From assembly GCA_910588865.1 (NCBI GenBank), contig CAJUSJ010000027.1, positions 1 to 47,181 of the forward strand: a DNA stretch of 47,181 bases, written 5' to 3'. Each line of letters starts with the position of its first letter. Position 1 is the stretch's first letter. The notes below the pieces were generated by a model, which saw only the letters and a list, made by a program, of their open reading frames with translations, was not told the DNA's origin and searched no databases. This document shows, piece after piece, positions 1 through 8,838 of the stretch. The position numbers and the translations under genes were made by a program. The stretch comes from an uncultured Lachnospiraceae bacterium. GTDB taxonomy: Bacteria > Bacillota > Clostridia > Lachnospirales > Lachnospiraceae.

Positions 1-1
1 A

Positions 2-397
2 TTATCGCTTGCTGAACTGCGGAGCGCGACGAGCCGCTTTGAGGCCGTACTTCTTTCTCTCTTTCATTCTCGGATCCCTGGTCAGGAATCCGGCTTTCTT
101 GAGGATGGGACGATACTCAGCGTCTGCCTGAAGAAGGGCCCGGGAGATTCCATGGCGGATGGCGCCTGCCTGTCCGGTGAATCCGCCGCCGTGTACATTC
201 ACCAGTACGTCGAATTTATCCACATTGTCAGTTGCAGCCAGGGGCTGACGAACTACTACCTTCAGAGTCTCCAGGCCCAGATACTCATCAATATCTCTCT
301 TGTTGATGGTAATCTTGCCTGTGCCAGGTACCAGATAAACCCTGGCAATGGATTTTTTTCTTCTTCCTGTTCCATAATATCTTGCTGTGTTAGCCAT
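2..397 (-). CDS. rpsI: 30S ribosomal protein S9
   Basis: S9 of the small ribosomal subunit, 131 aa, full length. The glycine-rich GGGFTGQAGAIRHG segment and the basic C-terminal tail ending QFSKR are visible; in the family this tail reaches the P-site tRNA. The TAA stop lies at the very edge of the window. An AAGGAGG-type site precedes the ATG. It follows rplM by 27 nt, the usual L13-S9 pair, and should share the rplM promoter. Confidence 0.98.
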   Translation of the reverse strand: MANTARYYGTGRRKKSIARVYLVPGTGKITINKRDIDEYLGLETLKVVVRQPLAATDNVDKFDVLVNVHGGGFTGQAGAIRHGISRALLQADAEYRPILKKAGFLTRDPRMKERKKYGLKAARRAPQFSKR

Positions 398-424
398 TAT
401 AATTTCCTCCTTCCGCGCCTTTGA

Positions 425-859
425 TTAAAACTTGAACTCTAAAACTTCTGGTTTCTGAGCTGCCTGCTCATGATCCGGGCCAGCGTATACGTGAAGCTTC
501 TTGATCATGCTCTTTCCCAAAGGTCCTTTTGGAAGCATGCCTTTTACCGCTAACTCAATGACTCTCTCCGGCTTCTTTGCCATCATCTCTTTTAAGGTGG
601 TCTCTTTCATGCCGCCTACGTACTCAGAGTGATGGTAGTAAATCTTCTGATCCATCTTCTTTCCGGTTACTTTTATCTTCTCAGCGTTTACGATGATCAC
701 ATAATCGCCGCAGTCCATGTGAGGGGTGAAGATCGGTTTGTTCTTTCCTCTCAGAACCTTAGCCACTTCAGAAGCCAAACGTCCTAATGTATATCCGGCA
801 GCATCTACTACATACCATTTTCTCTCAATCGTCGCTGGACTCGCCATAAAACTCTTCAT
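425..859 (-). CDS. rplM: 50S ribosomal protein L13
   Basis: L13 of the large subunit, 144 aa. It opens MKSFMASPATIERKWYVVDA, as is usual for clostridial L13, and keeps the central GDYVIIVNAEKI and GMLPKGPLG segments. AGGAGG lies just upstream of the ATG. It is first in a two-gene rplM-rpsI operon with a consensus promoter at 974-1002 and a hairpin leader. In many clostridia rplM directly follows truA; here a glycan locus and a TPR gene lie between. Confidence 0.98.
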   Translation of the reverse strand: MKSFMASPATIERKWYVVDAAGYTLGRLASEVAKVLRGKNKPIFTPHMDCGDYVIIVNAEKIKVTGKKMDQKIYYHHSEYVGGMKETTLKEMMAKKPERVIELAVKGMLPKGPLGKSMIKKLHVYAGPDHEQAAQKPEVLEFKF

Positions 860-916
860 TGGTCAACCTCCTGTAATATTCCTTGATTTCAATGATCTTC
901 TGAAAACATATATCGT

Positions 917-952
917 AAAATGCCGACTCCGGGGCTTTGGATCGGACATTTT
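917..952 (-). promoter_or_regulatory. Hairpin in rplM leader
   Basis: In the roughly 105-nt untranslated leader of rplM, this segment folds into a long hairpin. The outer stem AAAATG/CATTTT continues through CCGA/TCGG into TCC/GGA, with one bulged base on each side and a loop of about 8 nt. Its place just downstream of the transcription start suits a ribosomal-protein autoregulatory leader. Whether it belongs to the known Firmicute L13 leader family needs a covariance search. Confidence 0.5.
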
Positions 953-973
953 CGCCTAACGTCACAGTTATAC

Positions 974-1002
974 ATTATATAACACATGGTCAGGCGTGTC
1001 AA
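974..1002 (-). promoter_or_regulatory. Promoter of rplM-rpsI
   Basis: Perfect consensus sigma-A elements on the minus strand: TTGACA at 997-1002 and TATAAT at 974-979, with a 17-bp spacer. The predicted start is near 967, giving a leader of about 105 nt. Confidence 0.88.
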
Positions 1003-1061
1003 CAATTTTTTCCCGGTTTTTCCACGGTTTTTCCGCCGCTGATTATCGCGCGCGCCGCGCG

Positions 1062-1099
1062 AAAAAAGTCCCGGGAGCCTGAATCTCTCCCGAGACTTT
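1062..1099 (-). terminator. Terminator after the sugar ABC operon
   Basis: Thirteen-pair stem AAAGTCTCGGGAG / CTCCCGGGACTTT with a single G-U pair and a 9-nt loop, followed by a T run (forward-strand A run 1062-1067). It lies just after the stop of the second permease and separates the glycan operon from the rplM promoter. Confidence 0.9.
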
Positions 1100-1118
1100 G
1101 GTATCACAGTTATGGATC

Positions 1119-1994
1119 TTAACCCTTGACCCCGCCTCCGGTGACGCCCGCGATAATCTTCTCTGACAGGAAGATATACAAAATAAAAGTAGGCAGAAAC
1201 ACGATAACCACGGCGGCGAACATTCCGGCCCAGTCTCCGGTGTACTTCATGGAGTTGATCATGGAGTACAGACCCACGGCGATAGGACGCAGCTTATCCG
1301 AGTTGGCAAAGATCAGGGAGATAAAATACTCATTCCAGATATTGATAAAGTTAAAAATCGTGACCGTGATGATTCCCGGCTGCGCCATGGGAAGCATAAT
1401 CAGCCAGAAGGTCTTGGTGGGCGGGCATCCGTCGATGGCCGCGGCCTCCTCAAAGGCCCTTGACAGGTTGCTAAAAAAGGTCATGAGGAAAATGGTTGTG
1501 TATGGGATATTGATTCCGATATACAAAAAGATCAGCAGGATTCCGTTGCTCAGCACATGGTTCAAAATCCCCATATTGGCCACGATTCCGAACAACGGCA
1601 GAACAATCATGACCACCGGAACGCCCATGGCGGACACAAACCCGGTCTGGATCACCTTGTTGCCCGGAAATACAAAGCGGGCCAGAACATACGCCGCGGG
1701 GGCGCAGATCATGATGAGAAGGCTGCAGGAGATGATGGAGTAGACCAGAGAGTTTCTGAAAATCCCCGCTACATCGGAGTTGACCCACGCCTTTACATAG
1801 TTCTCAAAGTGGAAACCGGAATCCAGAAGTTTATTGGAAAAAATCTCCTTGGTGGTAGAAAAGCTGGCCAGGAGCACCCATCCCAAAAGCACAAAGGTAA
1901 AGGAGATCCACAGCAGCAGGATCAGATACCCTGGGGCAAGGCGCAGTTCCTTTTTCCAGTTTATGGGATCCCGGTATTTTTTTTCTTTCGCCAT
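1119..1994 (-). CDS. Carbohydrate ABC transporter permease, MalG type
   Basis: Inner-membrane permease of a CUT1-type sugar importer, 291 aa, with about six hydrophobic segments starting near residue 22. The EAA loop that docks on the ATPase is seen as EEAAAIDGC at about residues 182-190, ending in LP near 201. It follows the partner permease by 15 nt and is last in the operon. No ATPase gene is present in the locus; in many Firmicutes a shared MsmX-type ATPase serves such importers, so that is the likely partner. The substrate is inferred from the neighbouring GH112 phosphorylase: galacto-N-biose or lacto-N-biose. Confidence 0.92.
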   Translation of the reverse strand: MAKEKKYRDPINWKKELRLAPGYLILLLWISFTFVLLGWVLLASFSTTKEIFSNKLLDSGFHFENYVKAWVNSDVAGIFRNSLVYSIISCSLLIMICAPAAYVLARFVFPGNKVIQTGFVSAMGVPVVMIVLPLFGIVANMGILNHVLSNGILLIFLYIGINIPYTTIFLMTFFSNLSRAFEEAAAIDGCPPTKTFWLIMLPMAQPGIITVTIFNFINIWNEYFISLIFANSDKLRPIAVGLYSMINSMKYTGDWAGMFAAVVIVFLPTFILYIFLSEKIIAGVTGGGVKG

Positions 1995-2009
1995 AATCTT
2001 CCCCTCCTT

Positions 2010-2915
2010 TTAGAATTCCAGATCATCGTCTCTCAGCAGATGGTTGCACACCCAGAAGATGGCCACCACACAGATGCTTAAGAGCACGCCGATGGCCGCG
2101 CCGAGGCCGGAGTTTCTCTCAGTGACACTGTTGCCCGCGCCAAAAATCTGCATATACATATAAACCATGGGAGTGATGGTCTGAGTGTCCGCCGTGACGG
2201 TGGAAAACAGCTGGGACCACACGAAGAATCCCACGCTGGTTACACTCCACATGGTAATGTTCGTCTTAAAAACGCCTTTCAGCAAAGGCATGGTGATGTA
2301 GCGGAACTGGTTGAACTTGTTGGCCCCATCCAGTGTGGCGGCCTCATAATAGTCGGAACTGACGCGCTCAATGCCGCTGGCAAATATCAGCATATGATAT
2401 CCCACCATGCCGAAACAGTAGGCCAGCAGAAGGGCCGCGAACTTGTGGTCATTGTCCAGCCACTGGACCTTGGCCAGAGACGTCAGTCCCAGATTGGAAA
2501 ACACGGTTTTCAGAAGTCCGAACTTGGGGCTGTAGACATACTGCAGCCACATGGTAGCCAGCGCCACGGCACTGACGATGTTGGGCAGGTAGATCACTGC
2601 CCGGAAAAAGCTTTTAAAGCGGATTCCGCTGGTGATGATGACGGCAAACAGAAGGGCCAGGGACATGACGATGACGCCGCCTATGAACCAGATCCGCAGA
2701 AGGTTCCACATGGAAATGCGAAACAAACTGGTGTTGGCCAGCTTCATGAAGTTGGCCAGGCCTGTAAACTGCCACTTTGACACCGGATCCGTGATCCCGT
2801 CGATCTTGAAAAAGCTCATGATGATGGTGCGGACAATGGGATACAGGAAAATGACAGAAAACATCAGTACCGCCGGAGCCAGGAACAGTACGATCATGCC
2901 TTTATTTCGTTTCAT
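2010..2915 (-). CDS. Carbohydrate ABC transporter permease, MalF type
   Basis: First permease of the importer, 301 aa, with about six membrane segments and the EAA motif YEAATLDGA at about residues 190-198, followed by the P-L-L-K-G end of the loop. It pairs with the MalG-type protein 15 nt downstream and lies 68 nt after the sugar-binding lipoprotein. A stable hairpin in that 68-nt gap probably lowers permease expression relative to the binding protein. The substrate is inferred from context only. Confidence 0.92.
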   Translation of the reverse strand: MKRNKGMIVLFLAPAVLMFSVIFLYPIVRTIIMSFFKIDGITDPVSKWQFTGLANFMKLANTSLFRISMWNLLRIWFIGGVIVMSLALLFAVIITSGIRFKSFFRAVIYLPNIVSAVALATMWLQYVYSPKFGLLKTVFSNLGLTSLAKVQWLDNDHKFAALLLAYCFGMVGYHMLIFASGIERVSSDYYEAATLDGANKFNQFRYITMPLLKGVFKTNITMWSVTSVGFFVWSQLFSTVTADTQTITPMVYMYMQIFGAGNSVTERNSGLGAAIGVLLSICVVAIFWVCNHLLRDDDLEF

Positions 2916-2936
2916 CCCGATTTCCCCCTTTCATTT

Positions 2937-2971
2937 TAAGAAAAAGGCGGCAGCTTATCCCTGCCGCCTTT
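2937..2971 (-). terminator. Attenuating hairpin between binding protein and permease
   Basis: Perfect 11-bp stem AAAGGCGGCAG / CTGCCGCCTTT with a 7-nt loop, followed by a T-rich stretch. In transport operons such intercistronic hairpins stabilise or partly terminate after the binding-protein gene, giving more lipoprotein than permease. The structure is seen; the role is inference. Confidence 0.7.
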
Positions 2972-2983
2972 TGAACTGTTCAG

Positions 2984-4321
2984 TTAGTTGCCTGCTTTCT
3001 TCAGAGCGTCTACAAAGCCCTGGGCGTCGATGCTGCCTCCGCAGAGTTTCAGGAAGTTCTCTTTGATGATGGGGGTCAGATCCGCATTGGCTTCAGCGCC
3101 GGCCGCCCACGGATAACGTGTGGTCATACTGTCCATAACCGGTTTCACACAGGCGATAAGTTCCGGCCACTCGGTGTTGTTAGAGTCTGCCGGGATACCG
3201 ATTGACAGCTCAGACAACATCTTGTCGAATTCTCCCTGAGTGATATAGCAGATCAGTTTGAACGCGTTCTCGGCGTTCTGGGAATCTTTGTTGATGGCCA
3301 GAACCTGAGCGCCATAGTTGGCGGCATCCACTCCGTCGGTTCCGCCGTCTACTGCCGGGTAGCTGAAGCATCCCCATACAAAGTCGTCGCCCGCCATATC
3401 CTTCACCTCGTTGGGAAGCCAGGATCCGTTCAGATACATGGCTGCCGTTCCCATGGCCAGCTCCTGATTCTGTCCCGCGGGCCATACATTGGAAGCGATG
3501 GTATCGGAGAAATAACCCTTGGCCGCGAAGTCCGCGTAAGCCTGAGCCGTAGCCATAACCGCCGGGTCATCCCACTGGCCGCCCTTAACGATCTCTTCCG
3601 TCTTAGGCTCTCCCACCAGTCTGGACATATGATATCCGAACATACAGGTGATGTAAGCGTCGTCACAGGTAATGGGGGTGTATCCTTTTTCCTTGATCTT
3701 GGCGCACGCGGCGTCAAGCTCTTCCCATGTGGTTGGAACCGCCGTAATCCCCGCTTCGTCAAAAATAGCCTGGTTGTAGAAAAACGCGAACACGTTAGGC
3801 TGATAGGGGATGGACTTCAATGTGCCGCCGCCCACTTCACGGCAGGCCGCGATCAGGCCGGCATTGGCTGTGGCCTCATAATCCACTCCCTTAGCCAGCT
3901 CCTCCAGATCCATCAGATACTGTCCCCATGTGGTGTTCACACGGTCGATGTCCTCGTCGAACAGGTCAATGTTGGTTCCCGCGTCCAGCGCCGGCTGTAA
4001 GCCCTCTCGGATGCCGGTACGTCCCTTAAACTGCAGGTCTACACTGACACCGGTGTCTGCCGTAAACTTGTCAACCGCCGCCTGGATCGCCTGCCCCTGG
4101 GGCTCCGTGGCCTCCCACATGGACCAGTATACCAGGCTTCCTCCGCCGCCCGCGGGCGCCTCTGTCTTAGCGCCGTCTCCCGCCGGGGCTGCCGTGGTTT
4201 CTGCCGGAGCCGCGCCGCCGGCTGTTGTAGTCTCCGCCGTCTGGCCGCCTCCAGAGCCACACGCGGTAAGAGAAACCACCATAGCTGACGCCGCGACCAG
4301 TGCCATAACTTTTTTCTTCAT
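2984..4321 (-). CDS. Sugar-binding lipoprotein of the ABC importer
   Basis: Extracellular solute-binding protein, family 1 type, 445 aa. It has a lysine-rich signal peptide and the lipobox LTAC with the lipidated cysteine at residue 21, then a low-complexity linker rich in T, A, P and G (about residues 25-62) that lifts the binding domain off the membrane. The mature domain resembles carbohydrate-binding proteins (WSMWEATEPQG near its start, AAMYLNGSW later). AGGAGGG precedes the ATG. It has its own apparent promoter region at 4372-4409 and leads the two permease genes. The ligand is inferred to be galacto-N-biose or lacto-N-biose. Confidence 0.93.
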   Translation of the reverse strand: MKKKVMALVAASAMVVSLTACGSGGGQTAETTTAGGAAPAETTAAPAGDGAKTEAPAGGGGSLVYWSMWEATEPQGQAIQAAVDKFTADTGVSVDLQFKGRTGIREGLQPALDAGTNIDLFDEDIDRVNTTWGQYLMDLEELAKGVDYEATANAGLIAACREVGGGTLKSIPYQPNVFAFFYNQAIFDEAGITAVPTTWEELDAACAKIKEKGYTPITCDDAYITCMFGYHMSRLVGEPKTEEIVKGGQWDDPAVMATAQAYADFAAKGYFSDTIASNVWPAGQNQELAMGTAAMYLNGSWLPNEVKDMAGDDFVWGCFSYPAVDGGTDGVDAANYGAQVLAINKDSQNAENAFKLICYITQGEFDKMLSELSIGIPADSNNTEWPELIACVKPVMDSMTTRYPWAAGAEANADLTPIIKENFLKLCGGSIDAQGFVDALKKAGN

Positions 4322-4371
4322 AAAATAATACCCTCCTCTTTTTTGCTGCTTTACTTGATTTCCTGATGGTT

Positions 4372-4409
4372 ATAGTATAGTAAAAATGCACAAATAAATA
4401 TTTGCACAA
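4372..4409 (-). promoter_or_regulatory. Probable activated promoter and operator of the binding-protein operon
   Basis: An A/T-rich -10-like sequence (TATACTATAA on the minus strand, 4370-4379) has no good -35. At the -35 place and just above sit two TGCACAA direct repeats (plus strand 4387-4393 and 4403-4409), 16 bp apart. A poor -35 with repeats over it suits an activator-dependent promoter, and the AraC-type regulator of this locus is the natural candidate. The rest of the 235-bp gap (4322-4556) is AT-rich with no gene. Confidence 0.4.
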
Positions 4410-4556
4410 TCAGCCCTTATATTTATAAATATGGATATTTTTCATGATTATTACGGTTCTGTTTTCACTGTTTTCGGCAATATATCCGCTTTTCCCGTTT
4501 TTTTCTTTGCCACATTAATTTTTAACCACATTCGGTTTTAAATTCCGTCTTTTTTT

Positions 4557-6719
4557 CTACATCTTCTCCCACAGAATCTGACTTCCCTCCAGTTTCACCT
4601 CATGAGCCTTCCCCGCTCCGTCATAGACCATGGTGGTCTGAGGTTCCATGGAATTGTTCACCACCGCGTAATGGCCCTTTTCCGGGTAAGCATGAACCTC
4701 GCACAGGGGGTTGTCCCCATACCAGCGCTTCATCTCCTCCTCCCGGCCCCCGCTGTAATACAGGCCCCGGAGCAGAAGCCTTGTGTTGTCGTGGCTGTAA
4801 GGAAGGCCGGCTATATATACGCCTCTTCCTCTGCCGTATCCGTGGGCGCTCAAATGAACCTCCCCGTCTGAGAATTCCGCGATCTCCGTATCCTCTGACA
4901 GGGCGTAGACGTTGTTCACGCTCTCCCCGAAGTCAAAATCCGATCTTTGGTCTTCTTTGAGAAAATGATTTTCCATAGGTTTTGTAAAATATTTATCCGT
5001 GGAAAGGCTGAACCCCAGCTCCTTGTCCACTCCCAGCACATCCGCCAGCTGGAAGAACCGCCCGCCTCCATGGACTGCCGACGGTTCTCCGATCCCCACA
5101 AATCCGCCGCCGTTCCACACAAATTTTCGAACAGCCGTGACCAGCCTTTCCTCAAGCCACCTGTCTCCGCCGGAAAAGGCGGTTCCAGCGGCCCCGGCGT
5201 TGACGATCACATCCACCTCCTCCGGTATCCCGCTCTCTATGATCTCGTCAAAGCTTAAAAACGTCACGTCCACTCCGGCTCCGCTTAAGGCTTCCAGCAC
5301 TCCGAAGTAGGAATAAGTCTGCTTATACCAGAGAGCGTGGGCCACCATAAAAGCCTGCCAGGACCGAAGCCGTCCCCAGCAGTTGAGAATCGCCACTTTC
5401 AGTCCGCAATAAGGTTTGCTGCCTCCGATCTTTTCATAGATTTCCCTGAATTCATCGGTCACTTCCTCAATATAGTCCACAAATTTAGGGAACTTGTAAG
5501 CCAAGCTTAAGTACCCGCCGTAGCCGATGCGGTCCACCGGTTTGCGCATCAGTGCCCTTCTGGCGCAAAGCCAGTTCTCCCTGGCTTCCAGGCAGGGATC
5601 ATTGCCTTCATAGAAAGTATCCGGGAAAAAGTAGGGCAGAAAACGTCCCTCCGTGTACCGCGCTCCCGGGATGTCAGAGATCAGCCGCAGAGTAGCGCCG
5701 CCGCCTACGCTTCCCACCACTGCGTCCAGGCCGATCTCCGGGAAATATTTGCCGTAAGGCTCGGTTCCGATCCAGTTGTCCCCCAAAAACATCATGGCCT
5801 CCCGGCCCGCCTCATGAACCAGGTCCACCAGCTCTTTCGCCTTCCCGGCCACAAACCTCTGAATAAAATCCATATAATCAAGATAATGGCGGGAGGGAAC
5901 CCGGAAAGTGGAATTATAGTATCCATTGTCCACAATGTCCTCCGGCCTGAGCCTGTAGCCGTACTCTTCCTCAAACTCCTCCAGAGCCTTCACTGAAACC
6001 GTGGCCCCGTAGCCGAACCAGTCCACGAACTTTTCTTTTGCCTTGTGATTAAACACCAGGGTAAAGTGATAGAAAAAGGTGGTAAATCTCACCACGTCGG
6101 TTCTCGGGTTGTCCTTCAGCCACTGAACCAGATAGTCCTTAGCATACTGTCCGGAAGCGGGCTGGCGCACGTCAAAAGGAATCTCGTGAGGCTTGCCGCC
6201 CCAGTCGTTGGTAATATGGTTGTACATCTGAGTAGGGTCCCAGATGGCAAACACCAGAAAGGACACCGTGTACTCGTGGAAAGCCGCGGCATTGCTGACT
6301 GTCACCACGTTTCTCTCTTTGTCCACCTGCCACTGTCCCGGGTCCACCGGCTGTCCCACCGTCCGGTCCATGACCTCCCACCAGCGCTTGCAGTCGTGAA
6401 CATAATCCGGCACCACCTGCTGGTCAAAATATCCTTCCATGAAGGAGATCTCCACCACAGTGTCCGCCGCGGTCACCCTGGAGCTCATCAGGTACATCTG
6501 CTGGCACTCGTCCATGTGTTTTTCCGCGAACTCATTGTGCCCCCTGGCCACAAAATAGGTGGTATAAATGGAAGCATCCAGGGCTTTAATCTCTTCCGGC
6601 AGCTTGGTGCCGTCGCTGTCCCGCAGCGCGTCAGCGCCCCATCTGTCCATCATCTCCTTTGTCTCTTCCAGAAAATTCCCCTCACTGGGAAGGGTAACAC
6701 GGCCTTTGGTTTTAGACAT
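4557..6719 (-). CDS. lnpA: 1,3-beta-galactosyl-N-acetylhexosamine phosphorylase (GH112)
   Basis: Cytoplasmic phosphorylase of family GH112, 720 aa. The family reversibly cleaves galacto-N-biose or lacto-N-biose with phosphate to galactose-1-P and GalNAc or GlcNAc. The motif FLGDNWIGTEPYG holds the expected catalytic acid, Asp near residue 314, and WGADALRDSDGTKLP near residues 28-40 holds the substrate-site arginine. I start it at MSKTKGRVTLPSE because AAAGGGGAAG lies just upstream; a 17-residue longer reading has no good site. It is divergent from the AraC gene (95 bp) with a candidate promoter at 6774-6802. Some GH112 enzymes act on galactosyl-rhamnose, but the linked N-acetylhexosamine kinase argues for the amino-sugar substrates. 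Confidence 0.93.
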   Translation of the reverse strand: MSKTKGRVTLPSEGNFLEETKEMMDRWGADALRDSDGTKLPEEIKALDASIYTTYFVARGHNEFAEKHMDECQQMYLMSSRVTAADTVVEISFMEGYFDQQVVPDYVHDCKRWWEVMDRTVGQPVDPGQWQVDKERNVVTVSNAAAFHEYTVSFLVFAIWDPTQMYNHITNDWGGKPHEIPFDVRQPASGQYAKDYLVQWLKDNPRTDVVRFTTFFYHFTLVFNHKAKEKFVDWFGYGATVSVKALEEFEEEYGYRLRPEDIVDNGYYNSTFRVPSRHYLDYMDFIQRFVAGKAKELVDLVHEAGREAMMFLGDNWIGTEPYGKYFPEIGLDAVVGSVGGGATLRLISDIPGARYTEGRFLPYFFPDTFYEGNDPCLEARENWLCARRALMRKPVDRIGYGGYLSLAYKFPKFVDYIEEVTDEFREIYEKIGGSKPYCGLKVAILNCWGRLRSWQAFMVAHALWYKQTYSYFGVLEALSGAGVDVTFLSFDEIIESGIPEEVDVIVNAGAAGTAFSGGDRWLEERLVTAVRKFVWNGGGFVGIGEPSAVHGGGRFFQLADVLGVDKELGFSLSTDKYFTKPMENHFLKEDQRSDFDFGESVNNVYALSEDTEIAEFSDGEVHLSAHGYGRGRGVYIAGLPYSHDNTRLLLRGLYYSGGREEEMKRWYGDNPLCEVHAYPEKGHYAVVNNSMEPQTTMVYDGAGKAHEVKLEGSQILWEKM

Positions 6720-6773
6720 TTTTCTTCCCCTTTCCTTCATCTGCCCCGGTCTTCTTGCGGCCAGAGGCAAGAT

Positions 6774-6802
6774 ATGTTAAACTTATGGTATCTATAATTC
6801 AA
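6774..6802 (-). promoter_or_regulatory. Candidate promoter of the GH112 gene
   Basis: Minus-strand TTGAAT (6797-6802), a 17-bp spacer and TAACAT (6774-6779), in the 95-bp divergent region shared with the AraC gene. The -35 overlaps the ribosome binding site of the AraC gene, so the two promoters may interfere. Confidence 0.45.
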
Positions 6803-6814
6803 GGAGGCCTTCCC

Positions 6815-7738
6815 ATGGCATACAAAAGCACTACCCTGAGGACCGCCCTGACTGTCCGCGGTATCATCTCAATCCACTATTTTGATTATATGAGCGACTT
6901 TGTCTTTCCCGGTGAAAGCCATGACTTTTGGGAACTGCTCTGTGTAGATAAAGGGGAAATCGACGCGGTAGCCGGAGAAGAGCGCCACACCTTGAAAAAG
7001 GGCAGCATCATCTTCCACCAGCCCGGCGAATTTCACAACGTAATCACCAACGGCCGCGTCGCTCCCAGCCTGGTGGTTATCGCCTTTGAGTGCCGCTCTC
7101 CTGCCATGGAGGTCTTCCGAGATCAGATCCTGATGGTCCAGGACACGGAAAGCGCTCTTCTGGCCCAGATCATCATTGAGGCCCGCCGGGCCTTTGTGGG
7201 CCGGTTGGACGACCCCTATCAGGAGGAACTGATCCGAAACACGGTCTCACCCGGCTTTGGGGCGGAACAGCTGATCCGGAATTACCTTGAAGAGCTTCTG
7301 ATCCACCTCTACCGCCGGTATTTTTCCAATCCCCTGCCCGTGCCTCAGAGCCTGAGACGCCCCCTGCTGGGGCGTCCCAATGAAACTTATAATCGAGTTA
7401 TCCGTTATATGGAGGAACATGTCAGTGAACAGCTGACCATTGAAAAAATTTGTAAGAACACATTGATAAGCCGCTCCCGTCTCCAAAAACTGTTCCAGGA
7501 ACTTCACGGCTGCGGTGTCATGGAGTTTTTTACCTTGATGAAAATCGACACCGCCAAAGAGCTTATCCGCTGCAACCAGCTGAATTTCACCCAGATCGCG
7601 GACCGTTTAGGCTACACCTCTGTCCACTACTTTTCCAGGCAGTTTAAAAAGATCACCCACATGAGTCCGTCTGAGTACGCCTCCTCTATCCGGCTGCTCT
7701 CGGAAAAGGATAGCCTCTCAAAAAGCCGTCAGCCCTGA
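6815..7738 (+). CDS. AraC-family transcriptional regulator
   Basis: Regulator of 307 aa. It has an N-terminal cupin-type sugar-sensing half (FPGESHDFWELLCVDKGE, then HQPGEFH) and a C-terminal double helix-turn-helix from about residue 205 (EQLTIEKICKNTLISRSRL, then FTQIADRLGYTSVHYFSRQF). AAGGAGG at 6801-6807 selects the ATG at 6815 over a longer in-frame reading. It is the only plus-strand gene of the locus, divergent from GH112 and convergent with the kinase gene, which it overlaps by 10 bp at the 3' ends. It probably activates the glycan genes in response to the disaccharide or a breakdown product; the ligand is inference. Confidence 0.93.
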   Translation: MAYKSTTLRTALTVRGIISIHYFDYMSDFVFPGESHDFWELLCVDKGEIDAVAGEERHTLKKGSIIFHQPGEFHNVITNGRVAPSLVVIAFECRSPAMEVFRDQILMVQDTESALLAQIIIEARRAFVGRLDDPYQEELIRNTVSPGFGAEQLIRNYLEELLIHLYRRYFSNPLPVPQSLRRPLLGRPNETYNRVIRYMEEHVSEQLTIEKICKNTLISRSRLQKLFQELHGCGVMEFFTLMKIDTAKELIRCNQLNFTQIADRLGYTSVHYFSRQFKKITHMSPSEYASSIRLLSEKDSLSKSRQP

Positions 7739-8838
7739 TAGCGTTTCACGATGTCCTTCATCTGAGTCCATTTTCTCTCCATATCCGCGACCAGGGCCAG
7801 CTGAGTACGGCACCGGTCTAAGTTATGACCCTCTCTGTTGATATGAAAGTACACATCCCCCTGGAGATAATCGGTGAGGAATCTCATGCCGCACTCCAGG
7901 GTCATCATCCTGGCGCCATAGGGAAGCATGTCTGTCTCCGTCTCCGTCAGGCGGCCCTGGCTTCCCTCCAGAAATCCCTTTGTATACACATCAAAAAGGG
8001 GCAGGGACAAAGACACTTTGGATAAGTCTCTCTCATCCTCCTCAGCGGTGTTGGCGCCGAATCGGATGGAGTCTCCGTAGTCAAATATGGAAAATCCCGG
8101 CATAATGGTATCCAGGTCAATGATACACACAGCCTCTCTTGTGGTATCATCAATCATAATGTTGTTCAGCTTCGTGTCATTGTGGCTCACCCTCAGGGGA
8201 AGTTTACCGGCTCTCTGCAGATCGTAGGCAAGGCTCATGTCCTTCTCCCTCTCTCTTATGAACCGGATCTCATCCTCCACCTGGGCCGCTCTCCCCATGA
8301 CGTCGTCTTCCACAGCCTTCTGGAATGTCCTAAACCGCGCGGCAGTGTTGTGGAAATCCGGTATGGTCTCGGTCAGCTCGTCCGCGGGATAGTCTGCCAG
8401 CAGGCATTGGAACCGTCCGAAAGCCTTTCCGCTCTGGTAGAAGTCCTCAGGTTTTTCCACCAGGTTGTAGCAGGTAGCCTGATCCACAAACAGGTACATC
8501 CTCCAGTAATTTCCCGTACTGTCCTTATAATAATCTCTGCCATCCTTTGTGGGCACAAGATTCAAGGTCTCCCTGTCCGGATCCCCATGATTTGCCACGA
8601 TCTGGCGGCGCAGGAAGCTGGTCACTCCCTTTACATTTTTCATAAGGCCGTCAATGTCCTTAAAGACCTCATGATTCATCTGCTGCAGGATATAGGCATG
8701 TTCCTGATCCTGATCCTGACACACCAGGCGGAAGGTAAGGTTGATATGCCCGCTGCCGTAAAGTTCACAGCTCTTCACCTGTCCTTTTATGGCAAAAGCC
8801 TCCGCCGCTTCCATCTTTCTCGCGTTTTTACTGTCCAT
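7729..8838 (-). CDS. nahK: N-acetylhexosamine 1-kinase
   Basis: Kinase of the aminoglycoside phosphotransferase fold, 369 aa, predicted to make N-acetylhexosamine-1-phosphate from the GlcNAc or GalNAc released by GH112. The catalytic loop is SHNDTKLNNIM (His219-Asn220-Asp221, Asn226) and the metal site is IDLDTIMPG (Asp241, Asp243); a glycine-rich YGSGHINLTF lies at about residues 27-36. The start overlaps the end of the nucleotidyltransferase gene by 11 bp, so the two are probably translationally coupled. Its 3' end overlaps the convergent AraC gene. The name rests on motifs plus context; a homoserine- or choline-kinase-like activity is less likely. Confidence 0.88.
   Translation of the reverse strand: MDSKNARKMEAAEAFAIKGQVKSCELYGSGHINLTFRLVCQDQDQEHAYILQQMNHEVFKDIDGLMKNVKGVTSFLRRQIVANHGDPDRETLNLVPTKDGRDYYKDSTGNYWRMYLFVDQATCYNLVEKPEDFYQSGKAFGRFQCLLADYPADELTETIPDFHNTAARFRTFQKAVEDDVMGRAAQVEDEIRFIREREKDMSLAYDLQRAGKLPLRVSHNDTKLNNIMIDDTTREAVCIIDLDTIMPGFSIFDYGDSIRFGANTAEEDERDLSKVSLSLPLFDVYTKGFLEGSQGRLTETETDMLPYGARMMTLECGMRFLTDYLQGDVYFHINREGHNLDRCRTQLALVADMERKWTQMKDIVKRYQG

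Noticed and set aside
152..424. Long open frames on the strand opposite to genes (for example 152-424 and 11303-12079)
   Set aside because: They are shadows of strongly coding minus-strand genes, with no binding sites and no recognisable products.
6720..6770. 17-residue N-terminal extension of the GH112 enzyme
   Set aside because: It has no suitable ribosome binding site; AAAGGGGAAG fits the ATG at 6719, and family numbering of key residues fits the shorter form.
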